The translations under genes were made by a program, and so were the position numbers. DNA of 64,000 nucleotides from Bog-473 sp963707835 (lineage in GTDB: Bacteria > Actinomycetota > Acidimicrobiia > Acidimicrobiales > RAAP-2): the NCBI GenBank assembly GCA_963707835.1, contig CAVPRI010000001.1, positions 1,426,001 to 1,490,000 on the forward strand. The letters are read 5' to 3'. The notes below the pieces were generated by a model, which was not told the origin of the DNA, searched no databases, and saw only the letters and a list, made by a program, of their open reading frames with translations. Of the stretch, positions 8,186 to 16,361 are shown one piece after another (the stretch's first letter is position 1; every line of letters begins with the position of its first letter).

Positions 8186-8765
8186 GGGGCGCAGCCTCCC
8201 ACTCCTCGCGCAAGAGGGCGTAGCAGTCGGCGTCGCGCTGCGCGCCGTCGATGCGCTCCCAGCCCCGCAGCGTGCCCTCGTGGCGGAAGCCCGCGGCTCG
8301 TGCGGTTCGTCCCGAGGCCACGTTGTCGGGCTCCACGAAGAGGTGGAGGCGTGGGATGCCCAGCTCGGCGAAGCCGAAGACCGCCAACGTCCGGAGCGCC
8401 TCGGCGGCCAGGCCCCGGCCCCGGGCCCGGGCCAGGAGCCAGTAGCCCACGGTGGCCCTCCCGCTGGCGATGTCGCGGAGCCACAGCCCGATGGAGCCGA
8501 TGGCGTCTCCGTCACCGAGCGCGACGACGAACGAGTACCCGTGGCCTTCGGCAGCCAGGCGGTGCTGGCGTTCGATGAAGTCCAGGGCGTCCTCGTCACT
8601 GCACTCCGGGGGCACCGCCGAGATGGTCGGGATCTCGGGGTCGCGTGACGCCTGGCGCACCAGAGCCAGGTCTGCGGTCTCGAAGGGGCGGAGATGCACG
8701 GACGCGGACGAGAGCCGTGGGACGAGCAGGGGCGGGCCGAAGGCCTGGGGGTCGAAGGAGGTCAC
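8175..8765 (-). CDS. GNAT N-acetyltransferase, RimJ/RimL type
   Basis: A 196-residue acetyl-CoA-dependent acyltransferase. The fold runs from SASVHLRPFETADLALV through GSIGLWLRD and GRATVGYWLLARARGRGLA (the acetyl-CoA loop with R-x-x-G-x-A) to LHLFVEPDNVASGRTARAAGF, typical of the ribosomal-protein-alanine acetyltransferase subgroup. It starts four bases after the stop of the nuclease-like gene (8770), so it is the last gene of the methyltransferase operon. Whether it belongs functionally to that cassette is unknown. Its 3' end overlaps the VOC gene tail to tail. Confidence 0.88.
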   Translation of the reverse strand: MTSFDPQAFGPPLLVPRLSSASVHLRPFETADLALVRQASRDPEIPTISAVPPECSDEDALDFIERQHRLAAEGHGYSFVVALGDGDAIGSIGLWLRDIASGRATVGYWLLARARGRGLAAEALRTLAVFGFAELGIPRLHLFVEPDNVASGRTARAAGFRHEGTLRGWERIDGAQRDADCYALLREEWEAAPLSP

Positions 8766-8769
8766 CGGC

Positions 8770-10068
8770 TCACCGCAGGGTGACGTAGCCGGGAACGAGG
8801 TGGTGCGGTGTGTCCAGGTAGCCCTTGGCCTCGGGGGGGCCGGCGAAGCGGCCGTGGCTCCAGCGCACCTCGATGTGCCCCGTCACCCTCAGCCGCTCGT
8901 GCGAGGCCCGGTCGCGGATCACCGCCTCCCAACCCACGCGGGGCTGTCCACCGGGCTGGGGCTCGACCTCGAGGGAGCTCAGCTGGAACTGCTGGCGCCA
9001 GTCCCACGAGGTGGCGATACGCAGCCGGATCGATCGGGAGTCCGACGAGCCCAGGACGAAGTAGGGGGCGCTGCCGATGCGCAGCAGCCGCCAGAGCAGG
9101 GCCTCGGCCCGGCCCCCTCCGGCATCCAGCGCCGCCTGCCAGCGACGGGCGGAGGTCTCGGCCACGGCGCTCGAGAGGGCGCGGTAGCGCTCCTTGGCCC
9201 CGGGCGGCCACCCCGCCTTGAGCCACCTGCCGAGCACCTCGCGCTCGGGCGAGGTCAGGTCACCGGCGCGGTGGGGCAGGGTGCGCAGCCGCGCCCGGTC
9301 GGCGCCCTGAGCCGGGAGTCCGCCGGGACGTGGGGCATCGCTGTTGCCGTTGTGCGTGCCGTTGCGGGTGCCGTTGGTCGCGGGGCCCTCGCCCGGGTCG
9401 AGGTCCCCGAGGAGATCGGGGCCCAGTCCGGGTAGCGCCACTGCCCCGGGACGGCCACGGGGGAGCTCTCCGGTGCCGCGTGCCGCCGACGGGGCCGCAC
9501 CCGTGCCTGGTTCCTCACCGGTCTCCCGACGGGCGGCCTGGCGCACGGCGGCGTAGAGCTCCTGGTGTTCGGCGGGAGCGACCTCGGCGAACCAGTCCAG
9601 GCTCCGATGCTCCTCGGGAGCACCGCTCGCTTCCGTCGGCAGCGCCGAGCGGGTGGACCGCGCCGGTGCCCCCCAGAGGAGCCCGTCGAAGACGTGCGAG
9701 GGCGAGGTGTTGAAAAGGATCTTCGAGAGGTATTTGCAGCTGACGAGGTACACGTGGTCGACCCGCAGGTCGATTGGAGCCACCTCGTCACCGGGGGCAC
9801 GGCCGGTGCCCTTCCACTCCACCACCAGGGGGAGCCGGCCCCGCAGTCCGTCCTCCGCCTCGAGGAAGGCCCGGCCGTTGGCCCAGGCGGCGTGGAACTC
9901 GGCCATGTAGGCACCGCCGGCCCACAGGGCGCCCAGGCGCTCCCACATCTCGGGTGACAGGCTGCGCATGACCGGCGTGCGTGAGCGCACTGCTTCGTCG
10001 ACGTCGGCCAGGCCCAGGGTGCCGAGTGCGGTGCCGAGCTCGGTCACGGTGGTGCGGTCGCTCGGCAT
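8770..10068 (-). CDS. Uncharacterised protein with PD-(D/E)XK-like nuclease signature
   Basis: A 432-residue protein I do not recognise as a named family. Residues 80-130 read like a nuclease core: VVEWKG (E84, K86), PIDLRVD (D100, D104), then a hydrophobic strand VYLVSCKYLSK with K112, followed by a helix. A 'SCK' after a hydrophobic strand replaces E-x-K in several PD-(D/E)XK nucleases. A Gly/Pro/Arg-rich linker (about 190-260) separates this from a C-terminal domain with RYRALSS, PYFVLGSS and DWRQQFQLSSLEVE. It lies third in the operon headed by a DNA methyltransferase, so a restriction or nuclease role is the leading hypothesis; experimental support is absent. Confidence 0.6.
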   Translation of the reverse strand: MPSDRTTVTELGTALGTLGLADVDEAVRSRTPVMRSLSPEMWERLGALWAGGAYMAEFHAAWANGRAFLEAEDGLRGRLPLVVEWKGTGRAPGDEVAPIDLRVDHVYLVSCKYLSKILFNTSPSHVFDGLLWGAPARSTRSALPTEASGAPEEHRSLDWFAEVAPAEHQELYAAVRQAARRETGEEPGTGAAPSAARGTGELPRGRPGAVALPGLGPDLLGDLDPGEGPATNGTRNGTHNGNSDAPRPGGLPAQGADRARLRTLPHRAGDLTSPEREVLGRWLKAGWPPGAKERYRALSSAVAETSARRWQAALDAGGGRAEALLWRLLRIGSAPYFVLGSSDSRSIRLRIATSWDWRQQFQLSSLEVEPQPGGQPRVGWEAVIRDRASHERLRVTGHIEVRWSHGRFAGPPEAKGYLDTPHHLVPGYVTLR

Positions 10069-10107
10069 GCCCGCATTTTCCCATGCCGGCCGTGCGCCGC
10101 CGGGGGG

Positions 10108-10422
10108 CTAGTCGGCGAACAGGGGGGTGAGCTGCAGCTCGAGCGGCCCCACCACCGCCTCGAAGGCCGGGTGCAGCTCGGTGCTCTCGTAGACGTCGAC
10201 CGCGGTCCCCGTGCGGGCGATGAAGGCGAAGACGGCGTCGCCCCAGCGCTGCTCGCGCAGCGCTTGGCGCAGGGCGGCACGTTCGCCGGGTGGCAGGTCG
10301 CTCCCGGGCGTGGCGGCCACCAGTTGGCAGGCCAGGACCCAGTTGAGCGTGTCGAGGTCCTCGGCCACGAACACCCGGGGAGGGTCGTCGCGGACCACGG
10401 CGCAGGCGACCACGGCGCCCAT
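10108..10422 (-). CDS. Small conserved-looking protein between methyltransferase and nuclease-like gene
   Basis: A 104-residue acidic protein (VRDDPPRVFVAEDLDTLNWV, LRQALREQRWGDAVFAFIAR, TELHPAFEAVVGPLELQL). No domain is recognised. Its start lies four bases from the methyltransferase stop, and it is followed 39 bp later by the nuclease-like gene, all on the minus strand, so it is an operon member. It could be a controller, specificity or immunity partner, but nothing in the sequence shows an HTH or catalytic motif. Confidence 0.65.
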   Translation of the reverse strand: MGAVVACAVVRDDPPRVFVAEDLDTLNWVLACQLVAATPGSDLPPGERAALRQALREQRWGDAVFAFIARTGTAVDVYESTELHPAFEAVVGPLELQLTPLFAD

Positions 10423-10425
10423 GGC

Positions 10426-11820
10426 TCAGACGGCGCCGGGAACCAGGTCGGTCTCGGACCAGAAGCCTGCTCGTGGGGCACCACCACGGCCCCCGGCGTA
10501 CTGGGCGAGCCGGGCCACCGCCTCGGGGGCGAGGAGGTCGACCACGTCGAAGATCCCTCCCGGCCCCGGAGCCCGCAGGGCGCGGTCGGCCTCGGTGCCG
10601 GGCCGTGGCAGTTGGGTGGTGAGGACCACGAAGGGCCCGGTCCCACCGGCGGCCATGACGTGGGCCCGACCGAGGGTCCGCCAGACCGTGTCCGAGCGGG
10701 ACATGCCGCCGCGGAACGTGGAGTTGGGCCCGGCCACGTCGAAGTGCCATGTGCGCCCGGCCGCATCGGTGGCGGTGAAGTCGACCGTGAGGCCCAGGCC
10801 CGGCATGCGCCGATTGGGTCGCACGTCGGTGAACCCGGCGCCCTCGAGGGCGCCCCGGGCCAGCGCGGCGGCCGACGTCCCGTCGCCGGGGCGGGCCGTG
10901 GGGGCGGCCTCGGCCGGCTCCGCGGCCAAGCGGGTGCGCGCCAGCTCCACGTAGGCCGGATCGAGGTCGTAGCCAACGGCGTCGCGCCCGCAGCGCGCCG
11001 CGGCCACCAGGGTCGAGCCCGAGCCGCTGAAGGGGTCGACCACCAGGTCGCCGCGGTAGGTGTAGAGCTCCATGAGGCGCTGGGGGAGCTCCACGGGGAA
11101 CGGGGCGGGGTGCTGCACCCGCAGTGCGCTCTCGGGCGGGACGTCCCACACGTCGAGGGTCAGTGCCATGAAGTCGTCGGCCCCGACGGTGCTCTCGTGG
11201 GGCAGGCCCTCGCGGCGGCGCTGCTTGGGGCTCCGGGCGCGTCCGAACCTTCCCTTGCTGGCCACGATGACACGCTCGGTCACGTCACGCAGCACCGGGT
11301 TGGCCGCCGAGCGGAACGACCCCCAGGCGCACGAGCCCGACGCCCCCTCGCCCTTCTGCCAGACGATCTCGCCACGGGGGAGCAGGTGTAGGTCGTCCTG
11401 GAGGATGGCCATCACGTCGGCGGCCAGGCTCCGGTAGGGCTTGCGACCGAGGTTGGCCACGTTGACGGCGATGCGCCCCCCGGGCTCGAGGATGCGCTTG
11501 CACTCGGCGAAGACCTCGCGCAGCAGCTCGAGGTACTCGATGTAGGAGCCCGGGACGCCCTCCCGGTCGAGCTCCTCCTCGTACTGCTTGCCGGCGAAGT
11601 AGGGAGGCGAGGTGACCACGAGGGCCACCGAGTCGTCGGCCAGCGCGTCCATCTGCCGGGCGTCACCGCAGAGGCACGAGATGCCAGGATCGTGGGGCCG
11701 CACCTGCTCGTCGGCGCTCAGCTCGGGGGCCTCGAAGCGGGAGTAGAAGGCGTCCGCCACGTGGGACTCGCGGCGTCCGACGCCGAAGTTCGAGGTCGCG
11801 GTGCGACGGCGTGGCGGCAT
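10426..11820 (-). CDS. DNA (N4-cytosine/N6-adenine) methyltransferase with extra C-terminal domain
   Basis: A 464-residue beta-class amino-methyltransferase. The catalytic motif IV is TSPPY (70-74). The AdoMet motif I comes late, as DPFSGSGSTLVAA (about 270-285), followed by VGYDLDPAYVELAR. The order catalytic then AdoMet marks the beta class. After residue 315 a second domain carries TVDFTATDAAGRTWHFDVAG, SRSDTVWRTLGRAHV and DVVDLL; it looks like a PD-(D/E)XK fold in which the final Lys is replaced (DVAG). It is the first gene of a four-gene minus-strand operon with a nuclease-like protein. It is either the modification half of a restriction system or an orphan methylase. Confidence 0.88.
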   Translation of the reverse strand: MPPRRRTATSNFGVGRRESHVADAFYSRFEAPELSADEQVRPHDPGISCLCGDARQMDALADDSVALVVTSPPYFAGKQYEEELDREGVPGSYIEYLELLREVFAECKRILEPGGRIAVNVANLGRKPYRSLAADVMAILQDDLHLLPRGEIVWQKGEGASGSCAWGSFRSAANPVLRDVTERVIVASKGRFGRARSPKQRRREGLPHESTVGADDFMALTLDVWDVPPESALRVQHPAPFPVELPQRLMELYTYRGDLVVDPFSGSGSTLVAAARCGRDAVGYDLDPAYVELARTRLAAEPAEAAPTARPGDGTSAAALARGALEGAGFTDVRPNRRMPGLGLTVDFTATDAAGRTWHFDVAGPNSTFRGGMSRSDTVWRTLGRAHVMAAGGTGPFVVLTTQLPRPGTEADRALRAPGPGGIFDVVDLLAPEAVARLAQYAGGRGGAPRAGFWSETDLVPGAV

Positions 11821-11928
11821 GGGAATCGGTCCGACCCTACAGCCCGACCCGGCCGGGACGCCTGATCCCGAAGCCGGTGGGCACGGCGGCCGCGGCGGAT
11901 GTCATGGCGGCACGGTAGGGGAGGGATG

Positions 11929-12384
11929 TCACACCGGCGGCAGGGGCTCCAGCTCGTACACCATGAACGAGGTCGGCCGTCCGGCCTGATCGTACAGGGA
12001 CCGGGCCTTGCCGTTGTAGGACTGGGTGTGCAGGTACACGCTCGACGCGCCACGCTCGACCCCGGCCCGCCGGACGGCGTCGAGGAGGGCCCGGCCGAGC
12101 TCCCGACCTCGGGCCGAGGGCGCGAGGAAGAGGTCCTCGAGGTAGCACGTGGGCTGCCGCGACCAGGTCGTGGCGTGGAGCACGCAGTGGGCCAGCCCGA
12201 CGCCGCGTCCGTCGTCGTCGAGCGCCAACAGGCCGAACATGCCGTCCTCGCCGGCGCAGAGACGGTCGAAGGTGGCACGTGCGGTCCCCTCGGGCAGCTC
12301 GGCGCGGTAGAAGGCGAGGTAGCCGCCCCATAAGGCACGCCAGTCGTCCCAGTCCCCGCCCTGGATGGCCCGGATGGTGCTCAC
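11929..12384 (-). CDS. GNAT N-acetyltransferase
   Basis: A 151-residue single-domain acetyltransferase. It starts IRAIQGGDWDDWRALWGGYLAFY, an opening common in small GNAT proteins of this type. It continues with YLEDLFLAPSARGRELGRALL, the acetyl-CoA-binding strand-loop-helix with R-G-R-x-L-G, and ends QSYNGKARSLYDQAGR. The start is a GTG at 12384. It lies between the methyltransferase operon (gap about 108 bp) and the two-component system, on the same strand, apparently as its own unit. Substrate is unknown. Confidence 0.87.
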   Translation of the reverse strand: MSTIRAIQGGDWDDWRALWGGYLAFYRAELPEGTARATFDRLCAGEDGMFGLLALDDDGRGVGLAHCVLHATTWSRQPTCYLEDLFLAPSARGRELGRALLDAVRRAGVERGASSVYLHTQSYNGKARSLYDQAGRPTSFMVYELEPLPPV

Positions 12385-12441
12385 CCATCCAGCCTGCCAC
12401 CTGGCCTCGACGCAAAGGGGCGCGGCACAGGCCCGCCCTGA

Positions 12442-12460
12442 GCCCCGACCTCCTCGGGGC
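12442..12460 (-). terminator. Hairpin after the response-regulator gene
   Basis: A perfect 7-bp stem GCCCCGA/TCGGGGC with a 5-base loop sits directly after the response regulator's stop codon on the minus strand. There is no strong U-tract, so intrinsic termination is only likely. Confidence 0.5.
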
Positions 12461-12461
12461 C

Positions 12462-13151
12462 TCAGTCGATCGGGGTGGGTGGCACCAGGCCCGACTGGAA
12501 GGCGAAGACCACGGCCTGCACGCGGTCGCGTAGCCCGAGCTTGGCCAGGAGCCGGCCCACGTGCGACTTCACCGTGGCTTCGGAGACGTAGAGGCGCTCG
12601 GCGATCTCGGCGTTGGACAGTCCCTCGGCCACGCAGAGCAGGACCTCGCGCTCGCGTTCGGTCAGGGACGCCAGAGCCGGGTTCTCGGTCGCCGGCTCGG
12701 CGCCGGCGGCCAGGTCGGGAAACGTGGGCGCGTACTCCTCGAGCAGCCTGCGGGTCACGCGTGGCGAGACCACCGCGTCTCCCCGGGCCACGGTGCGGAT
12801 GGCGGCGGCCAGCTCGGCCGGCGGCACGTCCTTGAGCAGGAAGCCGCTGGCGCCCGCCCGCAGCGCGCTGAAGGCGTACTCGTCGAGGTCGAAGGTGGTG
12901 AGGATCAGGACCCGCGTGGTGCCCTGGGTGTCGGACTCGGTGATGCTCCGGGTCGCGCCTATCCCGTCGAGCACGGGCATGCGGACGTCCATGAGGACCA
13001 CGTCGGGGTGGTAGAGCTGGGCCAGGCGCACTGCGTCGGCCCCGTCGGCGGCCTCGCCCACGATCTCCATGTCGGCCTCGGCCTCGAGGATCATGCGGAA
13101 CCCCTTGCGTAGCAGCGCCTGGTCGTCGGCCAGCACCACGCGGATGGTCAT
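12462..13151 (-). CDS. Response regulator, NarL/FixJ family
   Basis: A 229-residue two-domain regulator. The receiver has ADDQALLRKGF with the acidic pair, the phosphoacceptor Asp in VVLMDVRMP, the Thr in ILTTFD, and the Lys in FLLKD. The LuxR-type HTH is LTEREREVLLCVAEGLSNAE to SEATVKSHVGRLLAKLGLRD. It overlaps the kinase stop by 4 bp (ATGA), so the kinase is translated first and the pair is coupled. Targets are unknown. The family regulates envelope stress, competence-like or nitrogen responses in actinobacteria. Confidence 0.95.
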   Translation of the reverse strand: MTIRVVLADDQALLRKGFRMILEAEADMEIVGEAADGADAVRLAQLYHPDVVLMDVRMPVLDGIGATRSITESDTQGTTRVLILTTFDLDEYAFSALRAGASGFLLKDVPPAELAAAIRTVARGDAVVSPRVTRRLLEEYAPTFPDLAAGAEPATENPALASLTEREREVLLCVAEGLSNAEIAERLYVSEATVKSHVGRLLAKLGLRDRVQAVVFAFQSGLVPPTPID

Positions 13152-14461
13152 GCCGGGGAGGGCGCCTTGCAGTCACGCAGAGTGGCCACGACCTCCCACC
13201 CACCGCCGGTGCGCGGGCCGGCTTCGAGGCTGCCCCCGAAGGAGGCGGCCCGTTCGGCCATGCCGGCCACGCCGTGCCCGCGGTCGCGGACCAGTGCGGG
13301 GGCGGAGGCGTGACCGAGAGCCGGGCCGGGGGCGGGGCGGGAGCAGCCGTCGTCGGTCACCCGGACCGACACGTCGGGCTCGTCGAACTCGAGGCGCACC
13401 TCGACCGAGGCCGGTGCATGGGCGTGCTTGAGCGCGTTGGTCAGCGCTTCCTGCACGATCCGGTAGACGGTGAGCCCCGCGGCGTCGGTCACGGGGAACG
13501 GCCGCCCCGACCGCTGCAGCGTGACCGGGAGACCGGTGCCCCGGACCCGGTCCGCCAGGGCATCGAGCTCGCCCAGCCCGGGTTGGGGGGCGAGCGGCGC
13601 GTCAGTGCCGTCGGGGCGCTCATCGCGGAGCACGCCCAGCATGCGCCGCATGTCGGTCAGGGCCTGGCGGCCCGTGCTCGAGACCTCGTGCATCACCTCG
13701 GCCGCCCGTTCGGGGTTGGTCGTCTGCGCCGCCGAGGCGGCATCGGCCAAGGTGACCATGACCTGGAGGTTGTGGGAGACCACGTCGTGCATCTCGCGGG
13801 CGATGCGGGCCCGCTCAGCGGCGGCGGCCAGCGACGCCTGCTGGTCGCGCTCGATTTCGAGCCGCTGGGCTCGCTCGGCCAGCCAGTCCAGCTGGCTGCG
13901 CAGCGTGCGGACCACGACGCCGGCCAGCAGGGCGGCGAAGGCCAGCCCCGAGAGGAAGACCAGGGATTTGAAGTGGTTGCCGGTGGGCACCCAGCGCACG
14001 GTGGCCATGACCACGCCGGCCTCCGTGATGGTCGCGGCGATCACCACCAGGGCCCACGCGCACTCGAGCGCCACGGTGTAGAGGGCGACGAGCAGCGCGG
14101 CGTCGGCCAACCCCGGCACGGTGACGAGCCACTGGAGGAAGGCCACCGCGGCAACGACCAGGAACACGGGCATGGGGGCCCGGCGCCGGAAGACGAGCGG
14201 GACGATGAGCGCGGCCACGAACCACAGGCTGGGACGTGAAGCGTTCTGCTCGACCAGCCAGCCCGAGCAGAGCACGAACAACCCCACGGCCAGGGTCACG
14301 TCCACCGCGAGGGCATAGCGGCGGTCGAAGGCGCGCAGGCGCTCCCAGACTCGCCAGGGCGCGTCCTGACGGGCGGAACCGATCCGAGGTGACCCGCCGG
14401 AGTCGGCCACGGGGACCTTCTCGGGCCGGATCGCCATGAGGTGGTGGGAGCTCGATGCCAT
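13148..14461 (-). CDS. Sensor histidine kinase, HisKA_3 (NarL-partner) type
   Basis: A 437-residue membrane kinase. About five to six hydrophobic helices span residues 45-185 with no sizeable periplasmic domain, so it probably senses through the membrane. A short coil (LRSQLDWLAERAQRLEIERD) leads to the dimerisation helix RARIAREMHDVVSHNLQVM with the phosphorylated His. The HATPase has the N box VQEALTNALKHA, DDGC, and GHGVAGMAERAASFGGSL. The start is the ATG at 14461 because AAGGA lies eight bases upstream; an ATG at 14437 is the alternative, and the open frame to 14737 is unconserved in appearance. Forms an operon with the response regulator. Confidence 0.93.
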   Translation of the reverse strand: MASSSHHLMAIRPEKVPVADSGGSPRIGSARQDAPWRVWERLRAFDRRYALAVDVTLAVGLFVLCSGWLVEQNASRPSLWFVAALIVPLVFRRRAPMPVFLVVAAVAFLQWLVTVPGLADAALLVALYTVALECAWALVVIAATITEAGVVMATVRWVPTGNHFKSLVFLSGLAFAALLAGVVVRTLRSQLDWLAERAQRLEIERDQQASLAAAAERARIAREMHDVVSHNLQVMVTLADAASAAQTTNPERAAEVMHEVSSTGRQALTDMRRMLGVLRDERPDGTDAPLAPQPGLGELDALADRVRGTGLPVTLQRSGRPFPVTDAAGLTVYRIVQEALTNALKHAHAPASVEVRLEFDEPDVSVRVTDDGCSRPAPGPALGHASAPALVRDRGHGVAGMAERAASFGGSLEAGPRTGGGWEVVATLRDCKAPSPA

Positions 14462-14812
14462 CGGATCCTTCGTTCCCAGGAGCGCCGACCATGGTAGTGC
14501 CCTCTGAGCTGGGGATCCTGACGGGAGTGGCCGCGTCTGCACCGCCCCAGCCTTCCCGGCGGATCTCATCGGGCGCTCATCCCTGAGGATGAAATCGTTC
14601 GCCGCTGTTCGTTCCCCCGGGCGATTGGTCGACGGCGCGCGCGGACGTACGTTCCAAGGCGAGCCCTCGGGTGGCGCGGGGAGCAGAAGGTGTTCCGCCC
14701 CGAGCACGGAATGCACCTCGCGCTTCCCGGGGCCCAAATACCCCGATGGGCCGCGGGTGCGCCACTACCCTGGCGAGGATGGCAATGGGGCGGACGGCAT
14801 AGGCGCCCGGAC

Positions 14813-15589
14813 GTGTTGGGTCTGCTCGTCGCCCTGTGTGTGCTCTTCGGGCTCGCCATCGGTTCGTTCCTCAACGTGGTGATCGCACGCGTGCCCGAGG
14901 GGAGATCCGTGGTGGCGCCGCGATCGGCGTGCCCGTCGTGCGGCACGCCGATCGCCGAGCGCGACAACATCCCCGTGGTGTCGTGGCTCCTGCTTCATGG
15001 TCGGTGCCGTCACTGCCAGGCAAGGATCTCCGCGCAGTACCCCCTGGTGGAGCTGGGTTGTGCCGCGCTGTTCGCCGGCCTGGCAGCACGCTTCGGTTAC
15101 GACTGGGCGCTGCCCGCCTACCTGGCGCTGTTCGCCGGGCTACTGGCCCTGTCGGTGATCGACATCCAGACCCTGCGGCTGCCCAAGGTCATCGTGTGGC
15201 CGCTCACCCTGCTGGTTGCCGCGCTGTTCACCATGGCCGCCGCCGTCACCGGGGCGTGGCACGACCTCGTGGTGGGCGCCGTTTCAGCCGCGGCCTGGTT
15301 CCTGCTCTTCTACGGCCTGAACCTGGCCAGCCCTCGCATGCTCGGCTTCGGCGATGTCCGGCTCGCCCCGGTGCTCGGGTTGGCGCTCGGCTGGTTGGGG
15401 TGGCGCGAGGTGTTCGTCGGATTCGTGGCGGCCAACCTCATCGGCGCCGTGGTCGGACTGGTGCTCATCGCCTCGCACCGCATGGAGCGCGGGCAGCAGA
15501 TCCCCTACGGCGTGTTCCTGGCCGCCGGCTGCATGGTCGCCGTGTTCGCCGGTTCGGGCGTGCTGCACCCCTTCACCCCGCACTCCTGA
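14813..15589 (+). CDS. pilD: Prepilin peptidase/methyltransferase (A24)
   Basis: A 258-residue polytopic membrane aspartyl protease that cleaves type IV prepilin leaders and N-methylates the new N-terminus. The first segment contains GLAIGSFLNVVIARVPEGRS. The cytosolic zinc loop has CPSC and CRHC. The two catalytic Asps are in VIDIQTLRLP and GFGDVRLA. The GTG at 14813 gives the usual length; upstream in-frame ATGs (14690, 14711) would add an unlikely leader. It sits next to, but on the opposite strand from, the pilB-C-A-T operon whose pilin it would process. Confidence 0.92.
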   Translation: MLGLLVALCVLFGLAIGSFLNVVIARVPEGRSVVAPRSACPSCGTPIAERDNIPVVSWLLLHGRCRHCQARISAQYPLVELGCAALFAGLAARFGYDWALPAYLALFAGLLALSVIDIQTLRLPKVIVWPLTLLVAALFTMAAAVTGAWHDLVVGAVSAAAWFLLFYGLNLASPRMLGFGDVRLAPVLGLALGWLGWREVFVGFVAANLIGAVVGLVLIASHRMERGQQIPYGVFLAAGCMVAVFAGSGVLHPFTPHS

Positions 15590-15641
15590 CCCGAGGCCCT
15601 CTCCCGATGATGCGGCCCGAGGCCGGCGCGGCGAAGTGGGT

Positions 15642-16361
15642 TCAGCGCACGATCTCCATCCGCAGACCCCGTTCGTCCCACTCGGCATCCTCGGGGAGCC
15701 GGAGGGCGGCCCGGGCGAAGATGCGCCGGGCGGTCCACAAGAACGCGGCAGCATCGAGGAGGTGCGACGGAGAGGCCCCGGGCAGTTCGGCGTCGAGCAC
15801 GCGCTCGATCCCGGGCACTTTGGCCTCGAGGAGGGCGCGACGTTCCAACCGGCCCGCCTCGGTGTGCTTGGGGTGATCCAGGGCCTGGCCACCGTTCATC
15901 TCGAAGAACGTCACGTCGGAGTGCACCTCGTAGACCGTCCGCTGCCGGAACGGCGCCATGTCGGCGGCCACCTCCCGGTAGCGGGGGAGCAGGGTGCGGC
16001 TCACCGCGTCGAGGTGCTCGTCGACGAACTCGAGCTCGTCGGTGGCCGAGCGGACCGGCGCGCTCTGGATGGACGAGCCCCGCTTGGCCCCCAGGAGGGA
16101 GCGGGCCTCGCGGTCGCAGGTCCGGCCACCCAGGGCGCGGTAGTCCAGGTAGCCGATGGGCGCGTTCAGGGCGATCACCGAGTAGGTGGGCCGCTGGTCG
16201 AGCACCTCGCTGAACGGGGAGAGCAGCTGCGGGTCCTCGGGCGCCACGGTGGGACCCTGCAGCTTGGCCGAGGCCACCAGCCAGGAGCGCCCGCAGGGAG
16301 TGACCCCAGCGATCAGCGAGTAGGGAAGGGTGGGGCCCGGGCCCCTGCCGCGTTCGAACAT
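15642..16361 (-). CDS. DUF429 predicted RNase H-like protein
   Basis: A 239-residue protein with DUF429 features: PYSLIAGVTPCGRSWLVASAKL at the N-terminus, VIALNAPIGYLD, the RTCDREARSLLG segment, and FFEMNGGQALDHPKHTEAGRLERRALL, ending in LLDAAAFLWTARRI. DUF429 is predicted to be an RNase H-fold nuclease, but activity is unproven. The ATG at 16361 overlaps the pilT stop by one base, so it is translationally coupled to pilT. The coupling is odd for the function and may be incidental. Confidence 0.85.
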   Translation of the reverse strand: MFERGRGPGPTLPYSLIAGVTPCGRSWLVASAKLQGPTVAPEDPQLLSPFSEVLDQRPTYSVIALNAPIGYLDYRALGGRTCDREARSLLGAKRGSSIQSAPVRSATDELEFVDEHLDAVSRTLLPRYREVAADMAPFRQRTVYEVHSDVTFFEMNGGQALDHPKHTEAGRLERRALLEAKVPGIERVLDAELPGASPSHLLDAAAFLWTARRIFARAALRLPEDAEWDERGLRMEIVR

